Assembly: GCA_031551635.1 (NCBI GenBank)
Contig: JAVBNH010000006.1
Coordinates: 1 to 64,000, forward strand
Direction of reading: 5' to 3'
DNA from: JAVBNH01 sp031551635
GTDB taxonomy: Bacteria > Bacillota > Clostridia > Oscillospirales > Acutalibacteraceae
Length of the DNA stretch: 64,000 nucleotides
Below, one piece after another: positions 7,910-15,161 of the stretch. Within the stretch, counting starts at the first letter, position 1. Each line of letters opens with the position of its first letter. Under the pieces are notes generated by a model. That model had not been told where the DNA came from. It did no database searches and was given only the letters and a program-made list of their open reading frames with translations. The position numbers and the translations under genes were made by a program.

Positions 7910-7916
7910 GAAAAAT

Positions 7917-7965
7917 AAACGGTCTTGTTGAATGAAAATCAGCAAAACCGTTTTATCTTTTATTT
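7917..7965. terminator. bidirectional terminator
   Basis: AAACGGT...ACCGTTT extended by TTGTTG/CAGCAA around an AT-rich loop, with T-rich DNA on both sides. It serves the rightward RM operon and the leftward AraC gene, whose stop codon it overlaps. Confidence 0.7.
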
Positions 7966-8832
7966 CTTAGTAACCGGTATCCAAGCCTCCTCATAATATT
8001 TCCCATTTTCCGTCATGCCGTAGATTTCCAAATCTGGACCTGGGAATCTATCATAGCCGGATGTGGAAAACCATTCAGTGTAAGCACGCCTGAACAGGAT
8101 GCGTAGTTCCCTGCCGTTGGGGTTCTCATCAAATTCATCGCTGCGAAAGACTGCCCAAGTAGCCGCCGGGACAGATACCACTTGAAAGCCTGAGGTATCG
8201 CAGCCGGGGTCGGCAATTAGGCCGATTATGTACGGAAATTCGTCCGATTGCTCTTCTACATATCCGCCAAACCCTATCAAGTCGCTTCGACCGCTTGCCT
8301 GCGCAATCAACCTCCGGCAACTGCCGTCCGTGTGGATTTCTTTCCAAAATGCCGTGATTTCGCCTGTTTCATCGGGATTCATCACGTTCTTAAAGTACCG
8401 TTCAATACCGAACACTTGAAAAGCATCTTTTTCTTCGATCCTCCAATTCATCGCTTGCACTCCTTTGATTGTAATTTGAAATGTCAGAGGAGGAAAGATT
8501 TTTAAAGTGACACCGTGCCTTCTTGCGGCTGTTGGTGTAATGCCATGTTGCTTTGAAAATGCACGTGTGAAGCTGTCGGCGCTCTCATATCCGTATTTCA
8601 TCGCAAGGTCAATCACTTTAATATCACTATTTTGCAATTCAATTCCGGCACAAGACAGCTTTCTTTTACGAATGTACTCAGATAGCGGCATCTCGGCAAT
8701 ATAACAAAACGAACGTCCAAAATGATAGCCGGAAGTTGCCGTAACCTTTGCAACATCAGCAAGCGCCAAATCATCACAAATGTGTTCTTCAATGTAATCC
8801 ATTGCACGGCTTAAACCAGTTAACAAATCCAT
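7960..8832 (-). CDS. AraC-family regulator with GyrI-like effector domain
   Basis: A 290-residue protein. The N-terminal 100 residues are a double-HTH AraC/XylS DNA-binding domain (YIEEHICDDLALADVAK; YGYESADSFTRAFSKQHGITPTAAR). Residues about 110-290 form a GyrI-like/effector-binding domain (LIGFGGYVEEQSDEFPYIIG). This architecture is that of Rob/SoxS-like activators that sense small lipophilic molecules and drugs. The ATG at 8832 has AAGGGGGCGGG upstream; an earlier start at 8877 lacks one. It stands alone, convergent with the RM operon; its targets are not obvious. Confidence 0.88.
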   Translation of the reverse strand: MDLLTGLSRAMDYIEEHICDDLALADVAKVTATSGYHFGRSFCYIAEMPLSEYIRKRKLSCAGIELQNSDIKVIDLAMKYGYESADSFTRAFSKQHGITPTAARRHGVTLKIFPPLTFQITIKGVQAMNWRIEEKDAFQVFGIERYFKNVMNPDETGEITAFWKEIHTDGSCRRLIAQASGRSDLIGFGGYVEEQSDEFPYIIGLIADPGCDTSGFQVVSVPAATWAVFRSDEFDENPNGRELRILFRRAYTEWFSTSGYDRFPGPDLEIYGMTENGKYYEEAWIPVTKK

Positions 8833-8913
8833 ACTCCCGCCCCCTTTCTGATTAAAGGATAGCAAATTAAAACACACCTTGCCCGACTTTATTTTTATTT
8901 TAGTGCAGCATAT

Positions 8914-9111
8914 TTAATCGGAACTCGTAAACTTGTTTTGCGCGTCAATCCCCTGCTGCAAATCCTCAAGCGGCAGCAACATCAGCGGGGTGTCGTCGCT
9001 TGCGGTTTTTATGAAAAGCTCCTCAGTTTCCGCCTGCGCATTTTGCAAAAGCTCGACTGCTTCACTGACGGCATTGAAAAGCTTCGAATACATCTGTTTA
9101 TAATCGGGCAA
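8914..9111 (-). CDS. small conserved Firmicutes-type protein, unknown function
   Basis: A 65-residue protein beginning LPDYKQMYSKLFNAVSEAV with a TTG start at 9111, preceded by AGGGAGAG. A longer frame to 9168 is possible but lacks a ribosome site. The pattern xPDYKQMYxxLFxAVxxAxxLLQxAQxETEELYI is common among short clostridial hypothetical proteins. It is acidic and helical and has no known function. It lies 78 bases downstream of the ABC exporter operon. Confidence 0.6.
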   Translation of the reverse strand: MPDYKQMYSKLFNAVSEAVELLQNAQAETEELFIKTASDDTPLMLLPLEDLQQGIDAQNKFTSSD

Positions 9112-9188
9112 AATACTCTCTCCCTGTTTGAAATAGTAAGAGTATTTTACCCGGAAATTGTAATGCAATCCCTAATATGCGGTATAAT

Positions 9189-9980
9189 TTAAATTTTAAA
9201 ATCCCTTTTTTTATATTTCCCGTACGTCAATATAGCGCTGACGGTTATTAAAACCGCCGCAAGAGCGATGTAAATAATACTAATCTGCTCGGTTACGACG
9301 TCCTTCGCATCGAAATATTCAAACGGCGAAAGGAAATTTAAATAATCGATATTTCCTGCCATCTCGATTATAATGTAAAGGAAAAATGAGAATAGCATTA
9401 TACCGGACGACAGCGAGGTTGCCTTGAGCGGATTCTTCAGCACAGCTGAACACAGCGCGCCGATAAACATAAATATCAGCTGCAACGCGAACATCGCGAG
9501 CATCAGAGGAAGCAGGGTTTTATACGCGCCCTGCGAGCCTTCATACGAGGATATAACCCCCAGAGACACAAGCGTTGTCATCACATTTAATATTAGTACC
9601 ATCGTGAAAGCCGCGCAAAGCTTAGCTGTGACAAGCGCCGTTCTTGTAACGGGCTTGACGGCGAGAAATTCAATAGTTTTGTCGCGTTCCTCCTTGGCAA
9701 GCACTGTCGCGCCGAGCATTGAGGCGTGCACAGTCGCAATCAGCGCGATATAAACAAAGGTCATGGCGAAATAATCAAGCACCTTGCCGGGGTCGAGAAC
9801 ACCCATGCCAAACATATTTTGCATAACCGCCGGCATGGAATTCATGATTTCGCTCAGGCTTCCCGAGGAGTTTCCCGCCGAATATTTGCTCATGCATGCG
9901 GCAATCATAAGGCACATGCCGACGCACCAGATAATAAAGCCCTTGCGGTGCGCACGCAGCTCGCGTTTGTATATATTCAA
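9189..9980 (-). CDS. ABC-2 type transporter permease
   Basis: A 263-residue integral membrane protein with about six hydrophobic segments and the cytoplasmic loop LAKEERDKTIEFLAVKPVTRT that marks ABC-2 permeases. It starts MNIYKRELRAHRKGFIIW, nearly the same plan as the next gene upstream, so the two permeases look like paralogues forming a heterodimer. It is the third structural gene of the TetR-ABC operon. The exported substrate is unknown. Confidence 0.88.
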   Translation of the reverse strand: MNIYKRELRAHRKGFIIWCVGMCLMIAACMSKYSAGNSSGSLSEIMNSMPAVMQNMFGMGVLDPGKVLDYFAMTFVYIALIATVHASMLGATVLAKEERDKTIEFLAVKPVTRTALVTAKLCAAFTMVLILNVMTTLVSLGVISSYEGSQGAYKTLLPLMLAMFALQLIFMFIGALCSAVLKNPLKATSLSSGIMLFSFFLYIIIEMAGNIDYLNFLSPFEYFDAKDVVTEQISIIYIALAAVLITVSAILTYGKYKKRDFKI

Positions 9981-9999
9981 GATAATCCTTCCCTTCCTG

Positions 10000-10800
10000 T
10001 TAGTTAACCGCGTGTATATCTCTTTTTCGGTAAAGCAAATATGTCCCGATAATCAGAACAGGCACAAAAATACAAAAAATAACCATGAATGAGCTCTCAA
10101 AGCTTGTGTGCGAAAGAATATACTCGCTTTTGAAATATTGAAACGGCGTCAGATATCTGAGCTTGTCATCCTGCGAATTCACAGCGAAAGCGGAAATCGC
10201 GAAGAATATGAACACCAGCCCCAGGGAAACCGGCAGTACCGCACGGATTTTTTTCAGGGAAACCGAGAGAATAAATCCGATTGAGAACATCAAAAGCTGC
10301 AAAAATAAAACAGAAAGACATAAGAACAAAAATCTCCCGAAATCAAAATCCTCCTTGGAAATCTGCTTGAAGCCTATATAACAAAGCGCGGTGAAGCATA
10401 TGCAGTTCAATGCGAAAATACTCAGAGCCGAAAGAAGTTTTGCAGTAAAAATTCCTGTGCGAGAAACAGGTTTAGTCATTAGAAAATCCGCCGTCCTCTC
10501 CCTTTCCTCCTTCGAGAGAATCCCCACGCCGAGATTCATCGCCTGAATAGCGGCGCAAAGCGAGCTGAAGGTCAGTGTAAAGGCAAAATACCCCAGCATA
10601 GAGCTAAAGGAACTCGCCTGTAAGCCGAATGCCGCCTTCATCGCCGGGTTCATATCATTAATCATCGCCATGAATTCGTCCATCTGCGCCTTCAGCATGG
10701 GATAAAACATGCCGTAAAACAAAGAGATTCCCGTAATCGCACAAAGCCAAATCAGCATAGATTTAAAATTCGAGCGCATCTCATGCTTATATATATTCAT
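10000..10800 (-). CDS. ABC-2 type transporter permease
   Basis: A 266-residue membrane protein with the same order of segments as its neighbour and the loop LSKEERERTADFLMTKPVSRT. The ATG at 10800 is preferred because AAAGGA lies 12 bases upstream, whereas the in-frame ATG at 10812 directly abuts it. Nineteen bases separate it from the second permease. It is expected to pair with the ATPase at 10931-11809. Confidence 0.86.
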   Translation of the reverse strand: MNIYKHEMRSNFKSMLIWLCAITGISLFYGMFYPMLKAQMDEFMAMINDMNPAMKAAFGLQASSFSSMLGYFAFTLTFSSLCAAIQAMNLGVGILSKEERERTADFLMTKPVSRTGIFTAKLLSALSIFALNCICFTALCYIGFKQISKEDFDFGRFLFLCLSVLFLQLLMFSIGFILSVSLKKIRAVLPVSLGLVFIFFAISAFAVNSQDDKLRYLTPFQYFKSEYILSHTSFESSFMVIFCIFVPVLIIGTYLLYRKRDIHAVN

Positions 10801-10930
10801 ATATATGACCATTCCTTTCAGTCAATATTGAGCTAATGTGTCCTAAATTTATTTTGCTTAAAAGGCACAAAACCTTTTGAAAAACAAGTTTTTCAAACTT
10901 ATAATCCTTTCTTGTCATTTACGAACAGTT

Positions 10931-11809
10931 TTACTGATAATAATGCATAAAAACTTCTTCAAGATCCGGCTCTGTAATCATAAGATTTACTATGCGAATA
11001 CCGGAAAGTCGTGAAATGATAACATTTATATCACCCTTGTAGATGAAATTCTGCGAATTTCCGTCAATTTTAAGGTCATTAACTCCGTCAAGCCTAAAGA
11101 GATTTTCGGGAAGCGTTTCATCACTTTCTACCGTTATACGTTTGTAGCCCTCATGCTGTAGGCTGCTGATGGTCTCGAGCTTGATAATTCGCCCTTCCTT
11201 GATTATCGCAACCCGTTTGCAAAGCCTCTGCACCTCGCTGAGAATGTGTGAGGACATTAAAACAGTGGCTCCGCGCTTGTTTTCCTGCTCAATTAGCTCA
11301 AAGAATGTCTGCTGCATCAATGGGTCAAGCCCGCTGGTCGGCTCGTCTAGGATAATTAAATCCGGCTCATGCAGCAGCCCTTGAACTATGCCGACTTTCT
11401 TCTTATTTCCAAATGAAAGGTCGTCGATTTTACGGTTTAAATCGAGCTCCATACATTCCGCAAGCTCTTTTATCCGCTTTGTGCAGTCCTTTTTATAGAA
11501 GCTCGCAGAATAATTTAGCAGCTCACGCACCTTCATATTGTCGTAATAAAATACTTCTGAAGGCAGATATCCGATTCTCCGGGCGATTTTCGGCGCGTCC
11601 TTGATGCAGTCCATACCGAAAATTTTCGCGCTTCCGCTGTTTGGGTAAATCAATGCGAGCATGGTTCTGATTGTCGTTGACTTCCCCGCGCCGTTTGGAC
11701 CGATGAAGCCGAAAATTTCACCCTCCGCGACATCAAAGCTGACATCCTCAATGCCCCTCGCCTTGCCATAAAATTTGGTAAGCTTGCTGATTTCGATTGC
11801 CTTACCCAT
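10931..11809 (-). CDS. ABC transporter ATP-binding protein
   Basis: A 292-residue ABC-2 exporter ATPase. Walker A is GPNGAGKST, Walker B is LIILDEPTSGLDP and the H-loop is SSHILSE. The signature motif is LSFGNKKKVGI in place of LSGGQ, a variant known in some ABC-2 ATPases. The start at 11809 has AAGGTGA upstream. It is 21 bases downstream of the TetR gene and energises the two permeases that follow. An about 80-residue C-terminal domain follows the nucleotide-binding domain. Confidence 0.9.
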   Translation of the reverse strand: MGKAIEISKLTKFYGKARGIEDVSFDVAEGEIFGFIGPNGAGKSTTIRTMLALIYPNSGSAKIFGMDCIKDAPKIARRIGYLPSEVFYYDNMKVRELLNYSASFYKKDCTKRIKELAECMELDLNRKIDDLSFGNKKKVGIVQGLLHEPDLIILDEPTSGLDPLMQQTFFELIEQENKRGATVLMSSHILSEVQRLCKRVAIIKEGRIIKLETISSLQHEGYKRITVESDETLPENLFRLDGVNDLKIDGNSQNFIYKGDINVIISRLSGIRIVNLMITEPDLEEVFMHYYQ

Positions 11810-11830
11810 AAAATCACCTTTCAAAATTTA

Positions 11831-12526
11831 TTATTTATAAAATAATTTTTTTAATATCTCCATATAGGTGTTATATTCCCGTGTCCAGTCATTTATTTTA
11901 TCAAAAGTATCGCTCTGCGACTCCAGCTGCATTATAATTTTTGAGGAAAAGCCGTCAATGACCCAGCGGATAATATTCATCACATGCTCCGGGTCGAATT
12001 CGTCCTTGAAATAACTGTAATCAAGCAGTGGAAAAAGCTGAGAGAGTAAATCCTCCCTGAGTGAGTCAGCATCTTCATGTATCAGCTTTTGTAACTCCGC
12101 GTCGTTTTCCTTTACATATATATTCACAAAAAAATTATACATATCCGGATGAACATTCAGAATTTCAATTTTTGTTTTTGTCAGGCTTATCAGTACGCCA
12201 ATTGGGTCATTGTATGACATCGCCTTATCGTCGGTTTCTTTTTGCTCTTCATTTTCACACTGAGGGAGCGTAGTCAGGCACCTCTTATATTCCGTTTCCA
12301 TATATGTTTTAACATACCTGTATAAATACAGAAACAGATCCTTTTTTGTGCCGAAATAGTGAAATAACGCACCCTTTGAAATTCCCGCGTCGGCAGCTAT
12401 TTTATCGGTCGATGCGTTTTTAAAATGCTTCAGGGAAAATTCTTTCATACCGGCATTCAGAATTTTTTGTTTCTTTTCATTGCTCAGCATTTCGAATTTA
12501 GAATATATATTACCGCCTCCAATCAT
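11831..12526 (-). CDS. TetR-family repressor of the ABC exporter operon
   Basis: A TetR regulator with the N-terminal HTH KNASTDKIAADAGISKGALFHYFGTKKDLF and a helical ligand domain. The reading frame begins with ATG at 12526, but that codon lies inside a 29-bp operator and has no Shine-Dalgarno. The only good one, GGAGGCGG (12520-12513), is spaced for an AUA codon at 12508 (IYSKFEMLSNEKK), where family members usually begin. The true start is therefore uncertain. It almost certainly represses its own promoter and the downstream transporter genes until a ligand binds. Confidence 0.88.
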   Translation of the reverse strand: MIGGGNIYSKFEMLSNEKKQKILNAGMKEFSLKHFKNASTDKIAADAGISKGALFHYFGTKKDLFLYLYRYVKTYMETEYKRCLTTLPQCENEEQKETDDKAMSYNDPIGVLISLTKTKIEILNVHPDMYNFFVNIYVKENDAELQKLIHEDADSLREDLLSQLFPLLDYSYFKDEFDPEHVMNIIRWVIDGFSSKIIMQLESQSDTFDKINDWTREYNTYMEILKKLFYK

Positions 12527-12552
12527 ATTGACTGACCCGGTCAGTCAATATG
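12524..12552. promoter_or_regulatory. 29-bp palindromic TetR operator
   Basis: Arms CATATTGACTGACC (12524-12537) and GGTCAGTCAATATG (12539-12552) are a perfect inverted repeat around one base. It overlaps the -10 hexamer and the start of transcription and ends at the first ATG of the TetR gene, an ideal autorepression site. Confidence 0.85.
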
Positions 12553-12578
12553 ATAACATTTATAAAATACATTGTCAA
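12550..12578 (-). promoter_or_regulatory. promoter of the tetR-ABC operon
   Basis: Minus-strand TTGACA (12573-12578), 17-bp spacer and TATCAT (12550-12555). The -10 overlaps the palindromic operator. Confidence 0.8.
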
Positions 12579-12607
12579 GAGTAAAAACAAAAATATCGCT
12601 ATTATTT

Positions 12608-12682
12608 TAGTACCTTAGTGGGCTGAAAGCTCAATAAAAACACGACTTGGGTTGTGGGCTTGGCAAGCCAAGCCCACGTTAG
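12608..12682 (+). repeat. dispersed ~75-bp hairpin repeat (copy B)
   Basis: It begins TAGTACCTTAGTGGGC, contains the small hairpin TGGGC-TGAAA-GCTCA, then ACTTGGGTT and the strong hairpin GTGGGCTTGG-CAAG-CCAAGCCCAC, and ends GTTAG. It is almost identical to copy D (54939-55014). It lies between the tetR promoter and the end of the PAP2 gene. Any peptide read through it (NVGLACQAHNP) is an artefact. Confidence 0.85.
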
Positions 12683-12703
12683 TTAAAATATTAATTGATG
12701 AAC

Positions 12704-12738
12704 AAAGCTGCCGGCTTAATAAACCGACAGCTCTTTTT
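12704..12738. terminator. terminator-like hairpin after PAP2 gene
   Basis: AGCTGCCGG and CCGACAGCT pair with one mismatch around TTAATAAA-type loop sequence. TCTTTTTAT follows on the plus strand and TTTGTT on the minus strand. Confidence 0.55.
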
Positions 12739-12775
12739 ATATTTACAATTCTACAATAATTATCGTCCGCGTAGC

Positions 12776-13621
12776 TTATCCGATTTTCTTTTCGAGATAA
12801 AATTTTCTCACACAGAAATACCATGCGAAGCCGACGAGAGCGCCGACGGTGATGTCTGAGAGAAAATGCGCGCCGAGAACCATTCGTGAGAGTCCAACGG
12901 CAAAGGTATAAATGACCGAGCAGATGAAAATACGAACTTCGTATTTTTTTAGCTGTTCAAATACCGCCGGCAGAGCGCTCAGCAGCATTGAAGCGGCGGC
13001 GGCTCCTGTGTGACCGGAGGGGAAGGACTTGTTGTCGCCGTTCCACTGAGGAAGATACCATGCTGTAAAACGAGCAAAGTCATTGTCATCCTTTAATAAA
13101 TCCCTGAACCTGACGCGTCCCCACAAATTTTTCATAAGCTCGACAGTGAGCGTCGTGCCGATACCGGCAATCATAATAAAAAACGCAAAGGGACGCAGCT
13201 TTTTCATTATATCAAGAGGAATATGCTTTGCAATAAGAAGGGTAACCGGGCAGAAAATAATGCCGAAAATATAGGTGTAAATATCTTTAAAATCGTCCTT
13301 TATAAACCAGTAGCCGCCGAATTGAGTGCTGAGCACAATGCAGCCGAAAAGGCTGTATACAACTATCAGCACCATCTTGAGCGTAGAGAGCAAGTTGCCG
13401 TCCCTTTTTCTGGTGGCGAAAAGAACCATCGCCGAAAATGGCATAACAAGATATACCGGAAGCTCGCCTGTGCGCTCAAAAAACTTTCCGAAAGGATTTT
13501 CCGGACCGTTTATAAAACGGTCGATTTTCAAGTCCCATATAGCGGAGCAGATAAGCAGAACAACGCAGCTCGCAAGAAATGCGATGTAATACCCCTTAAG
13601 ATTGTTCGTTTTTGTCTTCAT
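12776..13621 (-). CDS. PAP2-family membrane phosphatase
   Basis: A 281-residue membrane protein of the phosphatidic acid phosphatase type 2 superfamily. The three active-site motifs are visible: K164...R169 and R171 (a variant of KxxxxxxRP), PSGHT (201-205) and SRMVLGAHFLSD (245-256). There are several hydrophobic helices. Such enzymes hydrolyse lipid phosphates such as undecaprenyl pyrophosphate or phosphatidate outside the membrane. GGAGG precedes the ATG. It is monocistronic, with its own promoter at 13648-13676. Confidence 0.88.
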   Translation of the reverse strand: MKTKTNNLKGYYIAFLASCVVLLICSAIWDLKIDRFINGPENPFGKFFERTGELPVYLVMPFSAMVLFATRKRDGNLLSTLKMVLIVVYSLFGCIVLSTQFGGYWFIKDDFKDIYTYIFGIIFCPVTLLIAKHIPLDIMKKLRPFAFFIMIAGIGTTLTVELMKNLWGRVRFRDLLKDDNDFARFTAWYLPQWNGDNKSFPSGHTGAAAASMLLSALPAVFEQLKKYEVRIFICSVIYTFAVGLSRMVLGAHFLSDITVGALVGFAWYFCVRKFYLEKKIG

Positions 13622-13647
13622 TAAAAGACCTCCTTTTTAATGCTTTG

Positions 13648-13676
13648 ATTCTATCATATATAAGAGTAGAAGTCAA
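13648..13676 (-). promoter_or_regulatory. promoter of the PAP2 gene
   Basis: Minus-strand TTGACT (13671-13676), 17-bp spacer, TAGAAT (13648-13653). Confidence 0.7.
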
Positions 13677-14086
13677 ACGTTAAAAATATGCATATTTATT
13701 CATTTTGAGGTATTTTTATTCTTGTATATACTATGAGTTAATACACTTTTATTCTCTTTCGGCCATAAATCACGCTTTAGTATGCGATAAGTATCGAAAA
13801 ACGTCGTGTAAAGTTTTTGCCTTCACAATGTTGATAACCATGTTGAAGATGTTAATATCTTCGAGGCTATTATCCCTTAATGGAATAATAACCTAAATTT
13901 TATGTAAAGGTATACTCTTTACTTTACCTTTTTTTACCATTTACTCTCATTTTTTGCCATGAATATACAGTGCGAATATACATTTTATTTTTCTCAATTA
14001 TAACTTTATTTTGCACGAGCTCTATGCCAATTGTTAATATATATTCATTAATAAAGCATAATATGTACAGGCTGTTTTTTAAATAC
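13677..14086. other. AT-rich intergenic region
   Basis: About 400 bases of AT-rich DNA between divergent genes. It contains a weak hairpin (AAAGGTA 13906-13912 with TACCTTT 13925-13931) followed by T residues and no convincing reading frame, RNA gene or repeat. Confidence 0.5.
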
Positions 14087-14115
14087 TTTACACCTCTAAA
14101 AAAAAATGTTATGAT
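14087..14115 (+). promoter_or_regulatory. promoter of the pseudouridine synthase gene
   Basis: TTTACA (14087-14092), 17-bp spacer, TATGAT (14110-14115). It lies inside the longest open frame and so shows that the real start is the ATG at 14147. Confidence 0.7.
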
Positions 14116-14146
14116 AAAGAAAAAATCTATTAGGTCAGGTTGTAAT

Positions 14147-15109
14147 ATGAAGAGCTTTGAAATTAAAGAAAACGAGGCAGGTCAACGTCTGGACAAATTT
14201 TTGACCAAGAGTGTTCCCCTGCTTCCGCAGTCGCTTTTATACAAATCAATTCGCCTTAAAAGAATTAAAATCAACGGGAAAAGGGCTGAAATCTCTACAA
14301 AATTGCAAATTGGTGACAAAATTGACCTGTATTTAGGGGAAGAGTTCTTCGTCCCAAGTACGATAAAATACCACTTTTTAAGAGCAAATACCACAATAGA
14401 TGTCATTTATGAGGATAAAAACATCATTTTGATAAATAAACCTGTCGGTCTTTTATCCCATCCTGAGGAGGGCGAGTATATTGACACGCTTATTACACGC
14501 GTTAAGCACTATCTTTATAAAAAAGGTGAATATGACCCTGAGAGCAATCTCAGCTTTGCACCCGCTCTCGCGAACAGGATAGATCGTAACACATCCGGCA
14601 TCGTTATCACTGCAAAGAATGCCGAAGCTCTGCGTATCCTGAATGAAAAAATAAAAGACCGCGAGCTGACAAAGCTTTACCTTTGTGTCGCTCACGGAAG
14701 AATGCCGAAAAAAACCGATGTACTCGGCGGTTATCTCTATAAGGATGAAGAAAAAAATAAGGTTTTTATCCACGAGAAGCAAAGCCATGACAGCAAGGAA
14801 ATCCGAACAAGATATACAGTGCTTGAAGAAAAAAACGAGCTCTCTCTGCTTGAGGTGGAGCTGCTGACAGGCAGAACCCACCAGATTCGCGCGCATCTCG
14901 CGTCAATCTCACACCCCCTGCTCGGCGACGGAAAATACGGTACAAACGCCCAAAACAAAAAATGGGGCTATAAAAAGCAATTTTTATGCTCCTACAAACT
15001 CATTTTCAGTTTTACGACAGACGCGGGAATCTTGAATTACCTTCAGGGAAAAGAATTTGAAGTAGAAAAAGTATGGTTCAAGGAAGCCTTCCAAAAAGGC
15101 GAACTTTAA
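14147..15109 (+). CDS. RluA-family 23S rRNA/tRNA pseudouridine synthase
   Basis: A 320-residue enzyme that isomerises uridine to pseudouridine in RNA. An N-terminal S4-like RNA-binding domain (about 1-65: GQRLDKFLTK...IKINGKRA) precedes the catalytic domain with RIDRNTSG (144-151; D146 is the catalytic Asp). The C-terminal TGRTHQIRAHLASISHPLLG is typical. It belongs to the RluC/RluD group; which RNA site it modifies cannot be told. The start follows from the promoter position 32 bases upstream. Confidence 0.9.
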   Translation: MKSFEIKENEAGQRLDKFLTKSVPLLPQSLLYKSIRLKRIKINGKRAEISTKLQIGDKIDLYLGEEFFVPSTIKYHFLRANTTIDVIYEDKNIILINKPVGLLSHPEEGEYIDTLITRVKHYLYKKGEYDPESNLSFAPALANRIDRNTSGIVITAKNAEALRILNEKIKDRELTKLYLCVAHGRMPKKTDVLGGYLYKDEEKNKVFIHEKQSHDSKEIRTRYTVLEEKNELSLLEVELLTGRTHQIRAHLASISHPLLGDGKYGTNAQNKKWGYKKQFLCSYKLIFSFTTDAGILNYLQGKEFEVEKVWFKEAFQKGEL

Positions 15110-15161
15110 GCACACTTAATCCTACTTCAAGCGATTTTATATTCAAAAGACATAACAAATA

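Noticed and set aside
8228..8704. Plus-strand small frames opposite the AraC regulator
   Set aside because: Shadows of the AraC gene, with no Shine-Dalgarno or domain.
12615..12824. Reading frame encoding NVGLACQAHNPSRVF on the minus strand
   Set aside because: It is a translation of repeat copy B; the same peptide string appears at 54962-55147 from copy D, so it reflects the DNA repeat and not a protein family.
13970..14146. Longer N-terminus for the pseudouridine synthase
   Set aside because: A well-formed promoter (14087-14115) lies inside the extension, and the S4-like domain begins at 14147.
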